Source: Microstegium vimineum
Lineage: Eukaryota > Streptophyta > Magnoliopsida > Poales > Poaceae
Reading direction: 5' to 3'
NCBI GenBank assembly: GCA_022036555.1
Contig: CM039129.1
Coordinates: 25,019,305 to 25,083,304 of the forward strand
DNA length: 64,000 nt
The stretch's first letter is position 1. The number at the start of each line of letters is the position of its first letter. Below the pieces are notes generated by a model. It did no database searches. It saw only the letters and a list, made by a program, of their open reading frames with translations, and was not told where the DNA came from. Positions 21,477-34,100 of the stretch are shown one piece after another. The position numbers and the translations under genes are program-made.

Positions 21477-24400
21477 ATGGCGATCAACCTCAACGCTCTT
21501 GCAGTAATTTTTCTTTTCCTGTTTCATATGGTTCCCTCTCTCTACATTGTTTCTTGATTTCTTTTCCTCGCCTTTCTTTCACTTCTTGAATCTAGGAAAT
21601 GCTCAATAAAATAGTGATCCCCACTGATCAAGCACACCTCTGTTGTCTGGGTCCAATGGGGAATACCGATCCAACCAACCTCATCAACGCTAAAACCAAC
21701 CGCATACCTTTTAGATCCGAACACTTCGATCTAGGGTTATGGACAGACACCTTTCGCTCCTGGCCCAAACCTACCAAAGGTTGGAAGAACTGGTATCTCA
21801 GGATGGCTAGGTCACAACAACTCTACTGGTCAGAACGCAACATAGATCAATGCATCAGGTTGTCTATTGCCAATATGGCCAAGAATGAAAACATGATGAT
21901 TGCTGCTTCTTTATTTCTGGTCCGATACAATGAACGCATTTCTATTTAGACATGGACCAGCCACCCCCACACTTGCCGATGTACACATGCTTACCGGCCT
22001 CGATGTCTCCTCTGCCGATCCTACCACCCTTTTCCGCAGGAAGACCGAACGTCGGGTAAACACATGTAATATCGGTGGTTGGACCGGATACATCCAAGAG
22101 TATCAGAAGACTGGATCGGTAGGCCAAAGGGAGCATGCCATCTTCCTAAACATGTGGTTGGAGAAGTTTGTTTTCTGTGGCAGAACAGTTGGACCTACCA
22201 ACATGTACCTTCCTGCAACAGAACTTTTGGCCGATGGAGGACTTCCTCTTGGCCGATACCTCCTCAGCTCAGTTTATCACGTCCTACACCAGGTATCGGG
22301 AAAGTTACTACTAGGCGAGCCCATCGGCAACCTTGGAAGCCATTGGTGGTTCATCAACTTATGGCTAAATGCCCACATGCATAAATGTCTTCAATTTGAT
22401 CTGTTTAGCCAGCAACTCCTAAGAGATATATCTGAAGACTATGTATTTGTTGAGGATGAATCGGCAACCCGTTCCACACTTAATTTTGGGGAAGCCATAA
22501 TAGTGCTACCAGGAACCGATGCCAACGAAGATCAATTTGACATGTTCTTTCAGAGGCTCTACTGCGGAATTCCTACTGCAGAACGAGTCTGGTGGCCTTA
22601 TATCGATGAAGATAACCGATTTTCACTCTCCTTCAACCTTACCGATGGGAATATACCACAAAATAAAGGAATCATGAAGGCTACCCTCATTCTCTGGGCT
22701 ATTCTAGTTAACATCTTTGAGACTGGGAAGAACACTCATCCGTCATATGAATTCTATTATCCATCGGCAGCAGTAAGACAGTTAGCATTTGGTCAATTAC
22801 CGATCAAACTCAACTATATCAATGTGATAAAACCAAGAGAGGTCATCTCCAGTGCTATGGATTGGAATAAAATTGTCACTCTCTCCCCTCATGCCGATGT
22901 AGCCAATATCGACTTATCCTCTTTGGCGCTGACATCCTTCATCACTGAGTCATACAAATCCTGGTGGCAAGAGTGGAAGGATCAACTATTTTCTGCGTCA
23001 TCACACTACTATCGGCACCTAATTGACGCTGATTATATTATACATGATGATGCGGTAAGTTTATTTCTGATACTATTTTTTTCGTTAACTTTTCAAATGC
23101 ATCAGTAACTAACCCTCTGTCAACAGGTTAACGATTTGATCCCCAAAAAGAGCAAGAGCGGCAAACATTTTAACCTATGACCGATGAACCCTACATCGAT
23201 AATCGGCAGCAAGGCCCCTTCATTGGCTGCCCTCATGCATCACAACGTAGTTCCTATGGTTACCATCAGGTCCAAACCATTGCCAACCGATGATGCTGCC
23301 ACTGTTGCTGCTGCCTTGGCGCAAGCTTTCACGGTAACAAATCTTCATTTATCTATGCCGATCACAACAATATTTTTAATTGACAATTTTTATTCAATCT
23401 GCACCAAATTTTCCTCTGCAGAAAACAAGCTCATCGACAGCCGTTCCAAATGTGCAAACTTCTACAGCTCAGCCTGCCGATGCCCCCCAAGTGCAAAAAT
23501 CAAAACGCCGAGTCTCATCAAGTACCGTTTCCCGACCGAAACGCCAAAAGCTGTCAGCTCCAAACACATCACCAGCTGCATCTCCTCAAGCTCCTACCGA
23601 TACACCAACACCGGAGCCAGCATCGGCACCCATTCTTGATCAATCAACAACCGAAATTCCTAACAAAGAAACAGCACCGTCGCCGCAGGGGTTGGCCGCA
23701 ACAACAGAAACAACAACGGCATCGGCATCAGTACCAGCATCAACTACCCCTCCCACCGAGGTAAGTTCATCGGCAACATTTGTCGATCAAGACACAGTTA
23801 CGCCAACTACTCTACCAAGTCCAAGGCGGGAGATCGCTCGTAAGCAGGTAAATCAAATACTTATTATAAACTTGCAAGATACAAGCTTGCAGCCGACAAA
23901 TCTTAATCCTTCTCCTTTCAGGCTCAAGATTCTCCCAACAGTTTATTCTCCTTCGCTATCAACTTGCCAGACGAAGATGAAGAAGACGAAAGTTCCGCTC
24001 CAGCCTCAGATATCATATCGGCAGAAGTAAAACTCAAACTCGAAGCCATACTACTCTTACTACAGCAAAACACCTCCCAAATAGTCCAAGATTCCAACGC
24101 AGTAAGAATAGCTTTCAAAGAGATTTAGGGTCAATTGTCTGCCGATATCAAAGAAACGCTCTTCCAAGCAGCGTACCTTGAGAGCCGACAACTCCAATAT
24201 CAAAAGGCTTCACGTCGCATTGCCGATAGAACCGCCAAGTCAGAACTTGAAGAATAAATGCTTAAATTCAAGCGAACCGCCGAAGAAAAGCACAAAGACA
24301 TCGGCCGTTTGGCAGCTTCTGGTATTGAGCTTGAACAAGAAATTGTTCGTCTATCGGCACGAAAAGAGGAGCTGCTAGCGGAACTAAAGAAAGTTGATGA

Positions 24401-24611
24401 AGCTTTAGGTACAGCTAATCAAAAGAAGGCTCAATTCCCTATCGCCACCAAAGCCATACAACAAGGGAGAGATGTCGATGCTTGTGAAGCCCTTCTGCTG
24501 AAGAGGAAGATTAATCCAGTTGAGGGCTCTGCCGATGACGACGCCAAGGAGATAGAGGAAGCAGATCAAATTCGCCTTTGTGCGATCTCATCTATCCAAA
24601 ATCTGTTGTAA
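21477..24611 (+). pseudogene. Antisense PMD-like gene, copy B (5 exons, broken)
   Basis: Exons: 21477-21503 (MAINLNALA), 21596-23054, 23127-23333, 23422-23847 and 23922-24611. All four introns (about 73-92 bases) start GT, end AG and lie between codons. Exon 2 carries the PMD-like region (WPKPTKGWKNWYLR, NIGGWTGYI, LNMWLEKFVFC, SAAVRQLAFGQLPIKL). Exon 4 is Ser/Thr/Pro-rich with a basic patch (RPKRQKL). Exon 5 has a long charged coiled coil ending near RLCAISSIQNLL. Breaks: a frameshift near 21907, a TGA in exon 3 (about 23178), a TAG near 24126 and a TAA near 24255 in exon 5. All splice sites are intact here. Copy B is clearly more diverged from A and C than those two are from each other. Function unknown. 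Confidence 0.78.
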
Positions 24612-24723
24612 TTTATTGCACCGATAACCGCAAACTTTATGACTATTCTCTTTGTAAATTAACGCTTCTTCTACCGATATTTCGTATAATGACTTTATCA
24701 TCGGTACTCATATTTTCATTACT

Positions 24724-25854
24724 TCATGCATCCATCCACATACTAGGATAATATTTCTTCAAATATTTACCATTGATTGCTCTGGAAAATGCAACTCCTT
24801 CGAGAGTCTCCAAAATATAAGTGTTGCCGGAAACAGACTGATATATCCGAAAAGGACCTTCTCAGTTAGGAGACCACTTCCCAAACATCGAATTCTTAGT
24901 TCCAATCGGTAAAATCAGTTTCCACACTAAATCACCATCGACAAACTCTTTCACTTTTACTTTCTTGTTATACCATCTGGCAACCCTTTTCTTATTCTCT
25001 TCGTTACTGATTAGAGCTCTTAGCCGATAACCCGCTAGATCTTCCAACTGATCCTTCATAAGGATATCATACTTATCGGCTGCTAATTGGTCTTGGGAAA
25101 GCAATCGCCTAGAACCAGTTTTAATTTCCCAAGGTAGGACAACATCGTGTCCGTACACCAACTGATACGGCGAAACCTTAGTCGAACCATGACATGCCAT
25201 CCGATACGATCACAAAGCCTCATTCAACACCACATGCCACCTCCTAGGGTTCTCTTCAATCTTTCGCTTGATAAGCTTGATCACTCCTTTATTAGTTGCT
25301 TCAGCTTGGCCGTTAGCCTGAGCATAATAAGGAGAATAGTTTAACACTTTAAACCCCAAACCAGCAGAAAATTCATCAAGTTCCCCCTATGTGAACATGG
25401 TTCCTTGATCAGTTGTAATAGTTTGACGAATACCAAACCGATAAACAATATGCTCTTTAACAAAATGTATCATGTTTGTCGATGTCACGTTCTTCAGTGG
25501 AATAGCCTCAACCCACTTCGTGAAATAATCGGTGGCTACGAGTATAAATTTGTGCCCTTTACTCGATGGTGGATAAATCTGTCCGATAAGATCGATAGCC
25601 CATCCTCTAAATGGCCACAGTTTGATTATAGCATTCATTGCCGATGCGGGTGCTCTCTGAACATTACCGAAGCTCTAACAATCTTGACACCCTTTGAAGT
25701 ATTTAAAACAATCCTCAAGAATTGTCGGCCAATAATATCCATTTTGCTTAATCATCCATTTCATCTTGAATGCCGATTGATGTGGGCCACATACTCCTTC
25801 ATGAATTTCACCCATCAACATCTTTGACTCTTCTTCACTAATGCGCCTCTGGAC
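24724..25854 (-). pseudogene. Tat integrase remnant of element B
   Basis: Minus-strand integrase in pieces: the zinc region near 25675-25850 (ESKMLMGEIHEGVCG, HQSAFKMKWM, YFKGCQDC), the catalytic core with WAIDLIGQ and TTDQGTMFT (25387-25638), then the C-terminal part (24724-25350) with MACHGSTKVSPYQLVYGHD and LETLEGVAFSRAI. Stops and frameshifts separate the pieces. It lies convergently with the PMD gene, whose stop is only 112 bases from the integrase stop. Confidence 0.8.
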
Positions 25855-26824
25855 TGCTAGGTCCGCGAGGAGCAAAAGGCGCGAGCGTGGGGAGGCGACG
25901 GCGGCTGCCAAAAGGCGTGGGTTAATCTCACCCCGCGCCCACCCCTTGCTTATATAGGCGTCCTGACGAGCTCCCACATTGGAGGCCCATTAGTAACCCT
26001 AAACCTAGTCTAATTCGGGTCCAACCCGAATTAGGCTTCCAGCCCTTTAAGCGTGCGACCCTATGGGCTCACGCATACATAGACATGGCCCAAGTACTCT
26101 TACTCGACCAATAGTTGATAGCGGCCTCTAGCAAGGCGTGTCAACTCCTATGCATACGCTATGATCATATCAGACGAACCACTATGACCATGTACAAGTT
26201 ATTCCCTTTGCCACTCGATATATGGTTCAACTCATGGGTTAACACTTAACCCAAGCACGGCCATGCATTTGTTGATCCAATCACATGAGTGATCCAGTGA
26301 TATCTCTCTCACGAAGAGAGGGGCAAATTCCATCTTGATTGTCTATGTCTCACAGCATGTTTCCCGACCACCCAATGACCACCTTTATAACTACCCAATA
26401 ACGGAGTAGCGTTTGATAGTCCCTAAGTAGATCGTTTCACATCTTGAGTACATACCACAATCTCAGGTCTAAGGACATAACGTACATGACATGAATAGAG
26501 ACTTTCTCTTGTTGGGTCAGTCCAGCCTACATGTCTCACATGTGCCCACATTATTAGTTTGACATCTCCATGTCTATGACTTGTGAAACATAGCCATCAA
26601 CTAATACATGTGCTGGTCTAATAATCAAGTGTGCTCTTACAAGAATGCCGACCAGGGACAACTTTTAGAATAACCATTCAGGTAATTGAGTTCCACAAAC
26701 AATTCACATAATCGTCAATCAATACTAGTTGTCTATAATGGATATTCAAAGAACACTTTATTAATCATGGATACAATCGGAATATAATCATCTACATGAT
26801 TAGCTCTAGGGCATATTCCTAACA
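25855..26824 (-). repeat. Angela/BARE-like copia LTR (solo or truncated)
   Basis: On the minus strand it opens TGTTAGGAATATGCCCTAGA, the characteristic start of Angela/BARE-type LTRs, and closes CCTAGCA at 25855. A minus-strand TATA (GCCTATATAAG) lies about 80 bases from the 3' edge. No internal sequence follows on either side. The flanking five bases do not match (TGGAC and GGAGT), so this is either a solo LTR at a rearranged site or one end of a deleted element. Confidence 0.75.
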
Positions 26825-27800
26825 GGAGTAGCCCCTACTCCACTCCCCACTATAAATAGAGGGTCACACCCCCCTCTCTACACATGGTGAAGAAGCCTAC
26901 AAGCTCTATTCCTTAGATTGTTCTAGGAGTTAGTCTAGAGTGGGAGTTAGAGTTGAGTCGAGCTGTGCTCAGGATTTCCAGAGTTGTCTTCTAGGATGTC
27001 TGGTATAGCTCTTGTATCTTTCCTTCTTTGTAAGACTTTACCTTTATCAATATATATCTTTCTCTTTACTTAGTCTTGTTTATTGCTTTTGCTCATTAAT
27101 AGCCTTTACATCAATAGTATGTGATCCTTGTGGCCTTTCCCGTATGTGATCATTGTCTGTCATAGGGTGCTTTGATTATAGATCATAGTCGAAGTAGTAA
27201 GTTATGTGTAAGCGTGGTGCTTATACATCATCTTATACATGGTTACCACTTGTTGCACGGATTGTTTGTGGTAGCTAGCAAGAGCTGACAGCCTTGTCTA
27301 GTCTTTGTATTCCACCACATGTTTATAGGCAAGTTCTTAAAAGGTAAGGTCCCCGTAAGAAGTGGGCGCGGCCCGGTAGGAGTTTTGTCCTCCTACTGAT
27401 CTATCCCCTCGCCTAGCATACTTGTATTGAGGAGACAAACTATAGTGTTTAGACTAGCTAATTGGCTAAATATATTGAAGTAGAGTGAAGTCCTTAGGAG
27501 TCCCTATACTCTCTCGTTGTCCTCCCACCTAGCTTTTCTTTCTAGTCCGTTCTAAGTATCTTTTACCGTAGCTTCTTCATTCATCAACCCCTTCCTATCA
27601 CATATATTGTTTACCCCTCTATACTAGTTGGTACTAAGTTAAGGTGCTCTCTAGGATCTCTATCCAGTTATCATTTCTAGCAAAGCTTTCCATTGGGAAA
27701 ATATAAATTACGATACCTTGGAATACTCCTAGGTGAAGTGCTACAACAGTATAATGTGTGCGCTTGCGGATTTATCCAATAGTCATAAGAAATACCAACA
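26825..27800 (+). repeat. LTR fragment (3' portion, Athila-like U5)
   Basis: A TATA box (TATAAATA, about 26851) is followed by about 950 bases ending AATACCAACA. The last 130 bases are an inverted homologue of the Athila-like LTR end at 28480-28690: GTGCGCTTGCGGAT here against CTGCAAGCGCACAG there, and shared GGAGTATTCC-type blocks. No primer site follows; degenerate chromovirus gag begins directly. The 5' part of the LTR is missing. Confidence 0.5.
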
Positions 27801-28439
27801 GTCGCTTAGAAGGTACCTCACGTGGGACTATTCCTCCAAGGCCACGTGTTAAGGCACCTTCGTAGAACCGTCCATGCTACAACGCTAGGGCAACACCAGG
27901 TCCAACCCGTGGTGGAAGCAACGCTGTCATCAATAACAACCGCTCTGCACCGGGCCGATACACCACCAACCGCCCACAACAGAACCGCAGTATGCCTGCT
28001 CGCCCTACTCCAAACTCCAACTGGAGGGCCGTTGCGCCAACCCCGACCAGTGGTGTGCCCTTCGCGTGCTATGGGTGTGGACAGCCGGGCCACAAGGTGG
28101 CGGAGTGCCCACAGAAGACCAATGCTCCTGCAGCTGCGGATACACCATTCAGGGGATCCGCAAATCGCGGGCGTCTCAACCACCTGACCTCCGAAGATGC
28201 TATGGCCGCTCCAGACGTGGTGTATGGTATGTTTTTAGTGCATGGTTATAACAACATCAGTACTTTTTGATTCAGGAGCTACTTGTTCATATATATCATC
28301 TAAGTTTGCATATGAGCACAACCTACCTGTGACCCTTCGTGAGGACCAAATCCTCACTAGCTCACCCTTGGGAGACTTCACATGCACCCACAAATGTAAG
28401 GGAGTGATTGTTGGCACTTCTAACGTCGTTACCAAAAAG
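27801..28439 (+). pseudogene. Chromovirus gag end and protease start (5' half of a split element)
   Basis: The first part is Asn/Arg/Pro-rich gag tail with a CCHC knuckle, CYGCGQPGHKVAEC (about 28066-28110), in a segment open from 27992. After a frameshift near 28245 the protease begins with VLFDSGATCSYIS. The frame reads to the lysine codon ending at 28439, where foreign LTR sequence starts. The frame resumes at 40235. Knuckle spacing and protease match Tekay/Del chromoviruses. The gag N-terminus and 5' LTR are missing. Confidence 0.8.
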
Positions 28440-29032
28440 TAGACTAATGTCTATCCCCGGCAACGGCGCCAAAAATGCTTGTTGACATTTCTTATGACAC
28501 TTAAGCTAGGTTCTCATCCCCAACATGCCAAAGAGATGTGGTATTGAAATATGCAATTTCTCTAATGAAATATAAGTGTGTTTCTGCAAGCGCACAGATT
28601 ATACCGATGTAGCATTTTAACCAGGAGTATTCCAGGTATCGTTATTTATATTTTTACCACTAGGAAGGGAAACTAAGGGAATAAATGAGGAATGAATATA
28701 ATGATTAATGAGTATCACTGCATGTGTAATGGAGAGTTTTCATCTATCTCACTCAGTACAAGATAAGTGTCACATAAGATATATATAGATAATGAATCAA
28801 TAGTGACAAAAGATAAATACTGATCAGCATATATGCAGCCACGTAATATAATGATAAGCACCTCAACAGATATTCTAGCAAGTCATTAGCATGGAATTAT
28901 GACGAACTACAAAGATATTTCCTAAGTCATTCTTAATTATACAGTCTAGCATACTATGATTAGTGCAATTACACTTGGCAATCATGGCGAGATAAGAGAT
29001 ATTCATTTGTAGTGAGTATTACTAAGGAAGAT
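28440..29032 (-). repeat. Athila-like LTR, 3' part, with primer binding site
   Basis: On the minus strand this is the 3' portion of an LTR ending TGTCAACA at 28480, an 8-base spacer, then a primer site (28454-28471) and about 15 bases of leader. The other half of the LTR is at 39206-40234; unit 1 is inserted between. Together they make about 1.58 kb. No Athila internal region remains beyond the leader bases. Confidence 0.65.
28454..28471 (-). other. tRNA-Asp-type primer binding site
   Basis: On the minus strand TGGCGCCGTTGCCGGGGA matches the 3' end complement of plant tRNA-Asp, the primer used by Athila and several Tat elements. It fixes the orientation of the LTR fragment beside it and shows that 28480-40234 minus unit 1 is a 5' LTR. 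Confidence 0.8.
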
Positions 29033-31074
29033 TGCGAACACATGGTGGATAAGTACCCATGTAGTTCAGTTTTGTGATGAGTGATTGCCCAACACTTGAG
29101 TGGTTCAGTTTGAGTGGCTTACTTCTAACCTTGCAAAAGCAAGTGTGTGCCTGTCTATCGGCTTGTGGTGTGCAGGTGCTATGCCTAGTGACAGTGGTAA
29201 ATGGCGTGGAGAAGGTCGAGTAGAGGCTTGCCATGCCGATGGACTGAGAGCGGTGAAGGGCGGAAGCAGGGCTCAGACTAAGGGACCATGGGCACCGGCG
29301 GACTAGCTGTGGTGGCTAGTACTTGGCACTGGCGAGTGCGAGAAGACATGGAGGAAGACTGAGTGGGCTGATTCAAGATGGTGGACGCGCGAGTCGAGCA
29401 GAGGCTCAGGGGACTCGGAGTCCGACCAGGCGAAGACAAGGTGGCTCCGCATCGAGTGGTTTGGTAGTTCGGGCCTCAAAACCATCCGCGTCGGTTTCCG
29501 AGTTTGGGCCCCAAAACTCAGGGTTCGGTAGTTGAGCCCAAAGCTACCGGTGGCGGGTTTCCTGGGTTTGGGCCTCAGAACCTAGGCGGAGCTTCCGAGG
29601 AACCGGGGATGGCACGTGGCGGAATCCTGGAGGTTGCGTCGAGGCAACGGTAACTCCCGGCAGGAAGCGGGGCCATCCATTCAAATGAGTGGCTGAGAGT
29701 TATCGACTTGGATTACAATGTCTTAGGGATCTTTGGGAAATCGCCAAAGCCTGTTCAGTAGGGGATGAAGGCGTATCCCTCATCCCATCTCTTGAACCCT
29801 AATCATTTGCCCCCCCTCTCTCCCTCTCTAGTTCATGAGATCCCTAGATTGTTTCCACCAACCTTTGTACGAACTTGGTTTTGCTACGAGGAATCGGAGG
29901 TCGTAACCTTCGTAAGCCATGGTGGCTTCGATTTGTTGATCGTGTCTCCGTTTTGCTTGTGTTCTTCGCGTTTTGCTTTTGCTCCCTCTTTTCCCGAGAT
30001 GATTTCTCTTTGTAGGGAGTAGCTCTTGCAAATCCGTTTGAACCAAGTTGTGCGTAATCGCGAGGAGCTTCTTTGCACCGAAGGAATTCTCCTCAAACCT
30101 CATGAGTGCGTAGATCGGGTTTTTTCTTTGCGGAGTTCCTTGTTCTTGAGCTTTTCCCAAAATCCCTTCTCCTCCCCTTGCTCTAAGCCAAATTGAGCGA
30201 TGATTTCTTCGAGATAGCTCCCCAGCTGCACTAGGATCATTCCTACAAAGTTTGCTTGCAGTTGGTGATCAGTTGGTTGAGTTTTGAGAAGATTTGGCGG
30301 AGTTGATTCAGTTTTCACGCGATGCAGAGTTCCTACGTGGGAGCGTCGGACCACCCTCCAGACGACTTTTCCCTAAGCTCTGGACCATAGAAAGTGGTCC
30401 GGTGGTCTTGACTTTTCAAGTGTCAAGCAGCAAGGGGCGTCGGACTACCCTCCGGACCACCCAACTAGTGAGCACCGGACCATAGGCGAGTAGTCCGGTG
30501 GCTCTGTTGGGAGTGTCACTGACGAGTTAGACTAGGCTCATTAGTCCGACGGTGATTGTCGGACTAGGTGTCCGGAGTAGGGGAGCTTACTGTTTTATTT
30601 GGCTTAGTGGCTGGAGTGAGCACCGGACAACTCTCCATAGTCTGATGGTGAGCGTCGGACCAAAGTCCGGAGCTAGAGAGCTCCCTCCATGTTTTCTGAG
30701 TGAGCGCCGGACTTCTCAAAGTGACCGTCAGACTAGTCTGGAGGTGCTTGGGTAAGCACCGGACCAAAGGCTCCGGACCACTTCCATTGGTCCGGAGCTC
30801 CCTGTTGGCTGTTGTTTTCATGTGTTTTACTTAGGTTCTTGCCTCTTTTCTGTAGAGGTTGAGAACTTGGTTTTTGGGGTTTCCGATGAGTTTTCCTCCA
30901 CTGCCGGTGAGCTCTCAATTCTCCGGTTCTTGTGTGAATCCCCGCTGGCGTTGCTCGGGGGAGGTTGAGCACCCAGTAACCGGGTCTGGTTTTTGGGAAG
31001 ACTGGCCCGAATATTTGGAGAGAAATTTGAGGCTCCCAATCACCCCCCCTTTGGTCGTTGTTCTCGGTCCTTCA
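29033..31074 (+). repeat. 5' LTR of Sirevirus unit 1
   Basis: TGCGAACA to CCTTCA, 2,042 bases. A cluster of GTCCGG / CCGGAC motifs in both orientations fills about 30328-30800. The last part has TTTCTGTAGAGGTTGAG and GGTGAGCTCTC, which recur in units 2 and 3. The end lies two bases before the primer site. Confidence 0.92.
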
Positions 31075-31076
31075 AT

Positions 31077-31088
31077 TGGTATCAGAGC
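31077..31088 (+). other. Primer binding site, initiator tRNA-Met type
   Basis: TGGTATCAGAGC, the usual copia primer site complementary to initiator tRNA-Met, begins two bases after the LTR. Confidence 0.92.
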
Positions 31089-31137
31089 CGGTTAAGTATC
31101 AATCCACCTTACACGGTTCTTGATCCGTGAAGGCGAC

Positions 31138-34100
31138 ATGGAGCGAGGTGCTGGTAAACCTCCTTACTTTGATGGAACCAACTTTGCCTATTGGAAGGTG
31201 CGCATGTCCTCTTACCTCCAAGGGCTTGACACGATGTTTTGGGAGATTTGTGAGAATGAGAACTACGTGGCTCTTGAGGCTCGGATCACCGATGCCCAGG
31301 TTACGCAGCATAAATCTAATGCAAGAGCCCATAGCATTCTCTTCTCTTCTCTGTCTCTTCTGGAGTTTGAGCGGGTTTCGAGTCTCACTACGGCACGAGA
31401 GATCTGGCAAACACTCTTGAGATATCATGAGGGCAACCCTAAGATCAAGTCCAGACTCTTTGACACGTACCGTAGAGAGTACGAGAACTTTGCTCAGTTG
31501 GTCGGCGAATCTGTTGACGGGATGTTCACTCGCTTCCAATCTATCGTCAACAAGATGCGTCCTAATCGATCCAACTTGCATTATGATGATCATGAGATGA
31601 CTATCAAGCTTTTGCATGCTCTTGATCGGAAGGTGTGGGAGATGAAGGTGGCTGCCTTTCAAGAGTCACCGGGCTATGATGCCCTGACCATGGACGAGCT
31701 GTTCAGCAAGCTCAAGTCCTCGGAGATTGACTACCAGACCCGGGTCAAGCTTGAAAACCCGTCGAAACCCTCTATGGCGTTGGATTCTGGCCCCGGCGGT
31801 ATGTCTTTTTCCTCCTTTGACCCTTCACACTCTTTGTTCGCTTTGTCTTTGATTTCTTTGATAGAGGATCAAGTGGGGGATCTTGGAGATGATGAGCTGG
31901 CTTTGGTCATCACCAAGTTCTCACAGTTTCACAACAACCGTTTGAACCGTCGGTGTGGTGGCTCAGCCAAGGGGTGCTACCGTTGCGGTGATGAGGATCA
32001 CATCATCGCAAACTGCCCCAAGAAAGCTGCGAGCAACTTCACCAAGTACAAGGACAAGCGCGAGCACCACTTCGAGGACAAGCACAAGCCCAAGGGTGGC
32101 TACCACCGAAGGTCCTCCAAGAAGGTGATCGACAAGGTGAAGGACAAGCACCGAGCCTTCCACTCCTCCCTCAGCGACATCGATGCCTCCTCCGATGGAG
32201 GTGCTTCTTCGAGCGATGATGAGTCCAAGGGAAAGGTTGAGGAAAAGCTCAACGGCCTATGCTTCTACGCCGATGCCAAGCACGGTGGCTTTTGCACCAT
32301 GGCGATTGAAGAAGGCAAGTTCAGCAAGCGCAAGGAAGGCCCCGACTACGACTACGACTCCGACACACCCGAGGAAGGAGGAATAGAGCAGACTTGGCTT
32401 GTGGATTCCGGATGTTCACGCCATATGACCGTAAGTGCCAAGTGGTTCTCCAGCCTCGACCCCGTGCGCCACACCGAGTATATCACATTCAGAAATAAGA
32501 GTAAAGGTAAGGTTGTCTCCCAGGGGTCCACCCAAGTCAATTCGTCTTTTGTCCTCAAGGATGTTGCGTTGGCTGCGAATTTGCATTTTAACCTTCTATC
32601 GGTTTCGCAACTCCTTGAAGATGGTTTTGAGGTGAGTTTTAAGCTAAATCTCTCTCGGATTTTGGACTCTCGTGGTGAGCTTGTTTGTCGGATTTTACCC
32701 TTCGGGAAAGTTTTTCGTGCGGATTTTTCTATCTCTTCCGGACTGTGTCGTTGTCTTCTTGCCAGTTCTTCTTCTGAGCTTTGGAAGTGGCATAGGATAT
32801 TGGGACATTTGAGTTTTGACTTGCTTGCAAGGCTTAGCCCAATGGACCTTATCCAAGGATTGCCAAAGCTAAAGTTCGAGAAGGATTTGGTTTGCCATCC
32901 TTGCAGGCATGGCAAGATGGTTGCTGCTTCCCATCCTCCTGTGACTGAGATCATGACCACTCGACCCGGCGAGCTCTTACACATGGACACAGTTGGTCCA
33001 ACTCAGGTCAGGTCGGAAGGAGGGAAGTGGTATGTTGTTGTAGTCGTTGATGACTACTCGAGGTACTCTTGGGTGTTCTTTTTGGAGAGTAACGATGAGG
33101 CTTTTCCACTTGTTTGAGATCTGATTTTGAGATTGCAAAATGAGCTACCTAAGAATGCCATGAGAGCTATCCGCAGTGACAATGGCACAAAATTCAAGAA
33201 TGCTCAATTCGCAACTCTTTTCTCTTCTTTGGGTCTCGATCACCAGTTTTCCTCACCTCACACTCCCCAGCAAAACGGTGTTGTTGAGCGCAAGAATCGG
33301 ACCCTTGTTGAGATGGCCAGGACGATGCTTGATGAGCATAAGACTCCTAGGCGGTATTGGGCCGAGGCACTCAGTTCTGCTTGCTATGTTTCCAATCATA
33401 TTTTTCTCCGAGCCTTCAAGAAAAAGGCTTCTTATGAGGTGCAATTTGGGAGACCACCTAAGGTAAGTCACCTATGGGTGTTTGGGTGCAGGTGCTTCAT
33501 CCTGAAAAAGGGCGGTAAGTTGGATAAATTTGAATCACGGTCTTGACAGTATCTTTCTTGGTTATTCTACTCACTCTCGTGCTTATCGTCCACTTAACCT
33601 TGAGACTAACCGAGTAATGGAGACTTGTGAGATTACCTTTGATGAGACTATGCCGTGTGTTTCCACTGCTTTTGAGCTTGCAGGTGATGATGAGGTGAAC
33701 ACTAGCATCTTTGTGGAGGAGCAGGATGATGCCGATTGGGGTGATCCTGAGCCAACTCCACTGGTTTCCCCCATCGACCCTGCGATGTCCACTTTGGCTC
33801 ACGGTCCCGATCCGACTACTTCTTCTACATGGGGGCCGTTCGAGCACCTTCCTTAGTCGGTGCCCGTTGCACCTAAGGGAGCACCAGCTGCTATCGAGGG
33901 GGAGGCCACTTCATCCAGGCAGGCTCCCCGCCACATCCAGCGGCAGCACCCACCGGAGAACATCATCGGCGACATTGACCTTCGAGTCACGCAGTCCAGG
34001 TCTTATATCTATCACTTTTCTGATTCGGCTTTTGTCGCTTCTATTGAGCCCCGAGATGTTGGACATGTTTTGATGGACCCGGATTGGGTTAATGCCATAC

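Larger units (their letters stand above)
20260..25854 (-). mobile_element. Tat-lineage element with antisense PMD gene, element B (3' part)
   Basis: Minus-strand element: 3' LTR (20260-21077), degenerate PPT, PMD gene on the plus strand (21477-24611), and the integrase end of pol on the minus strand (24724-25854). It stops at 25854 where an Angela-like LTR begins. RT, protease, gag and the 5' LTR are gone. Of the three copies it is the most eroded in its LTR and pol. Confidence 0.85.

Noticed and set aside
25855..26824. Candidate clean solo LTR with target duplication
   Set aside because: The LTR ends are convincing, but flanking five-mers TGGAC and GGAGT do not match, so a simple solo LTR is not supported.
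31077..31088. tRNA-like match TGGTATCAGAGC
   Set aside because: A primer binding site, complementary to a tRNA end, and not a tRNA gene; no cloverleaf around it.
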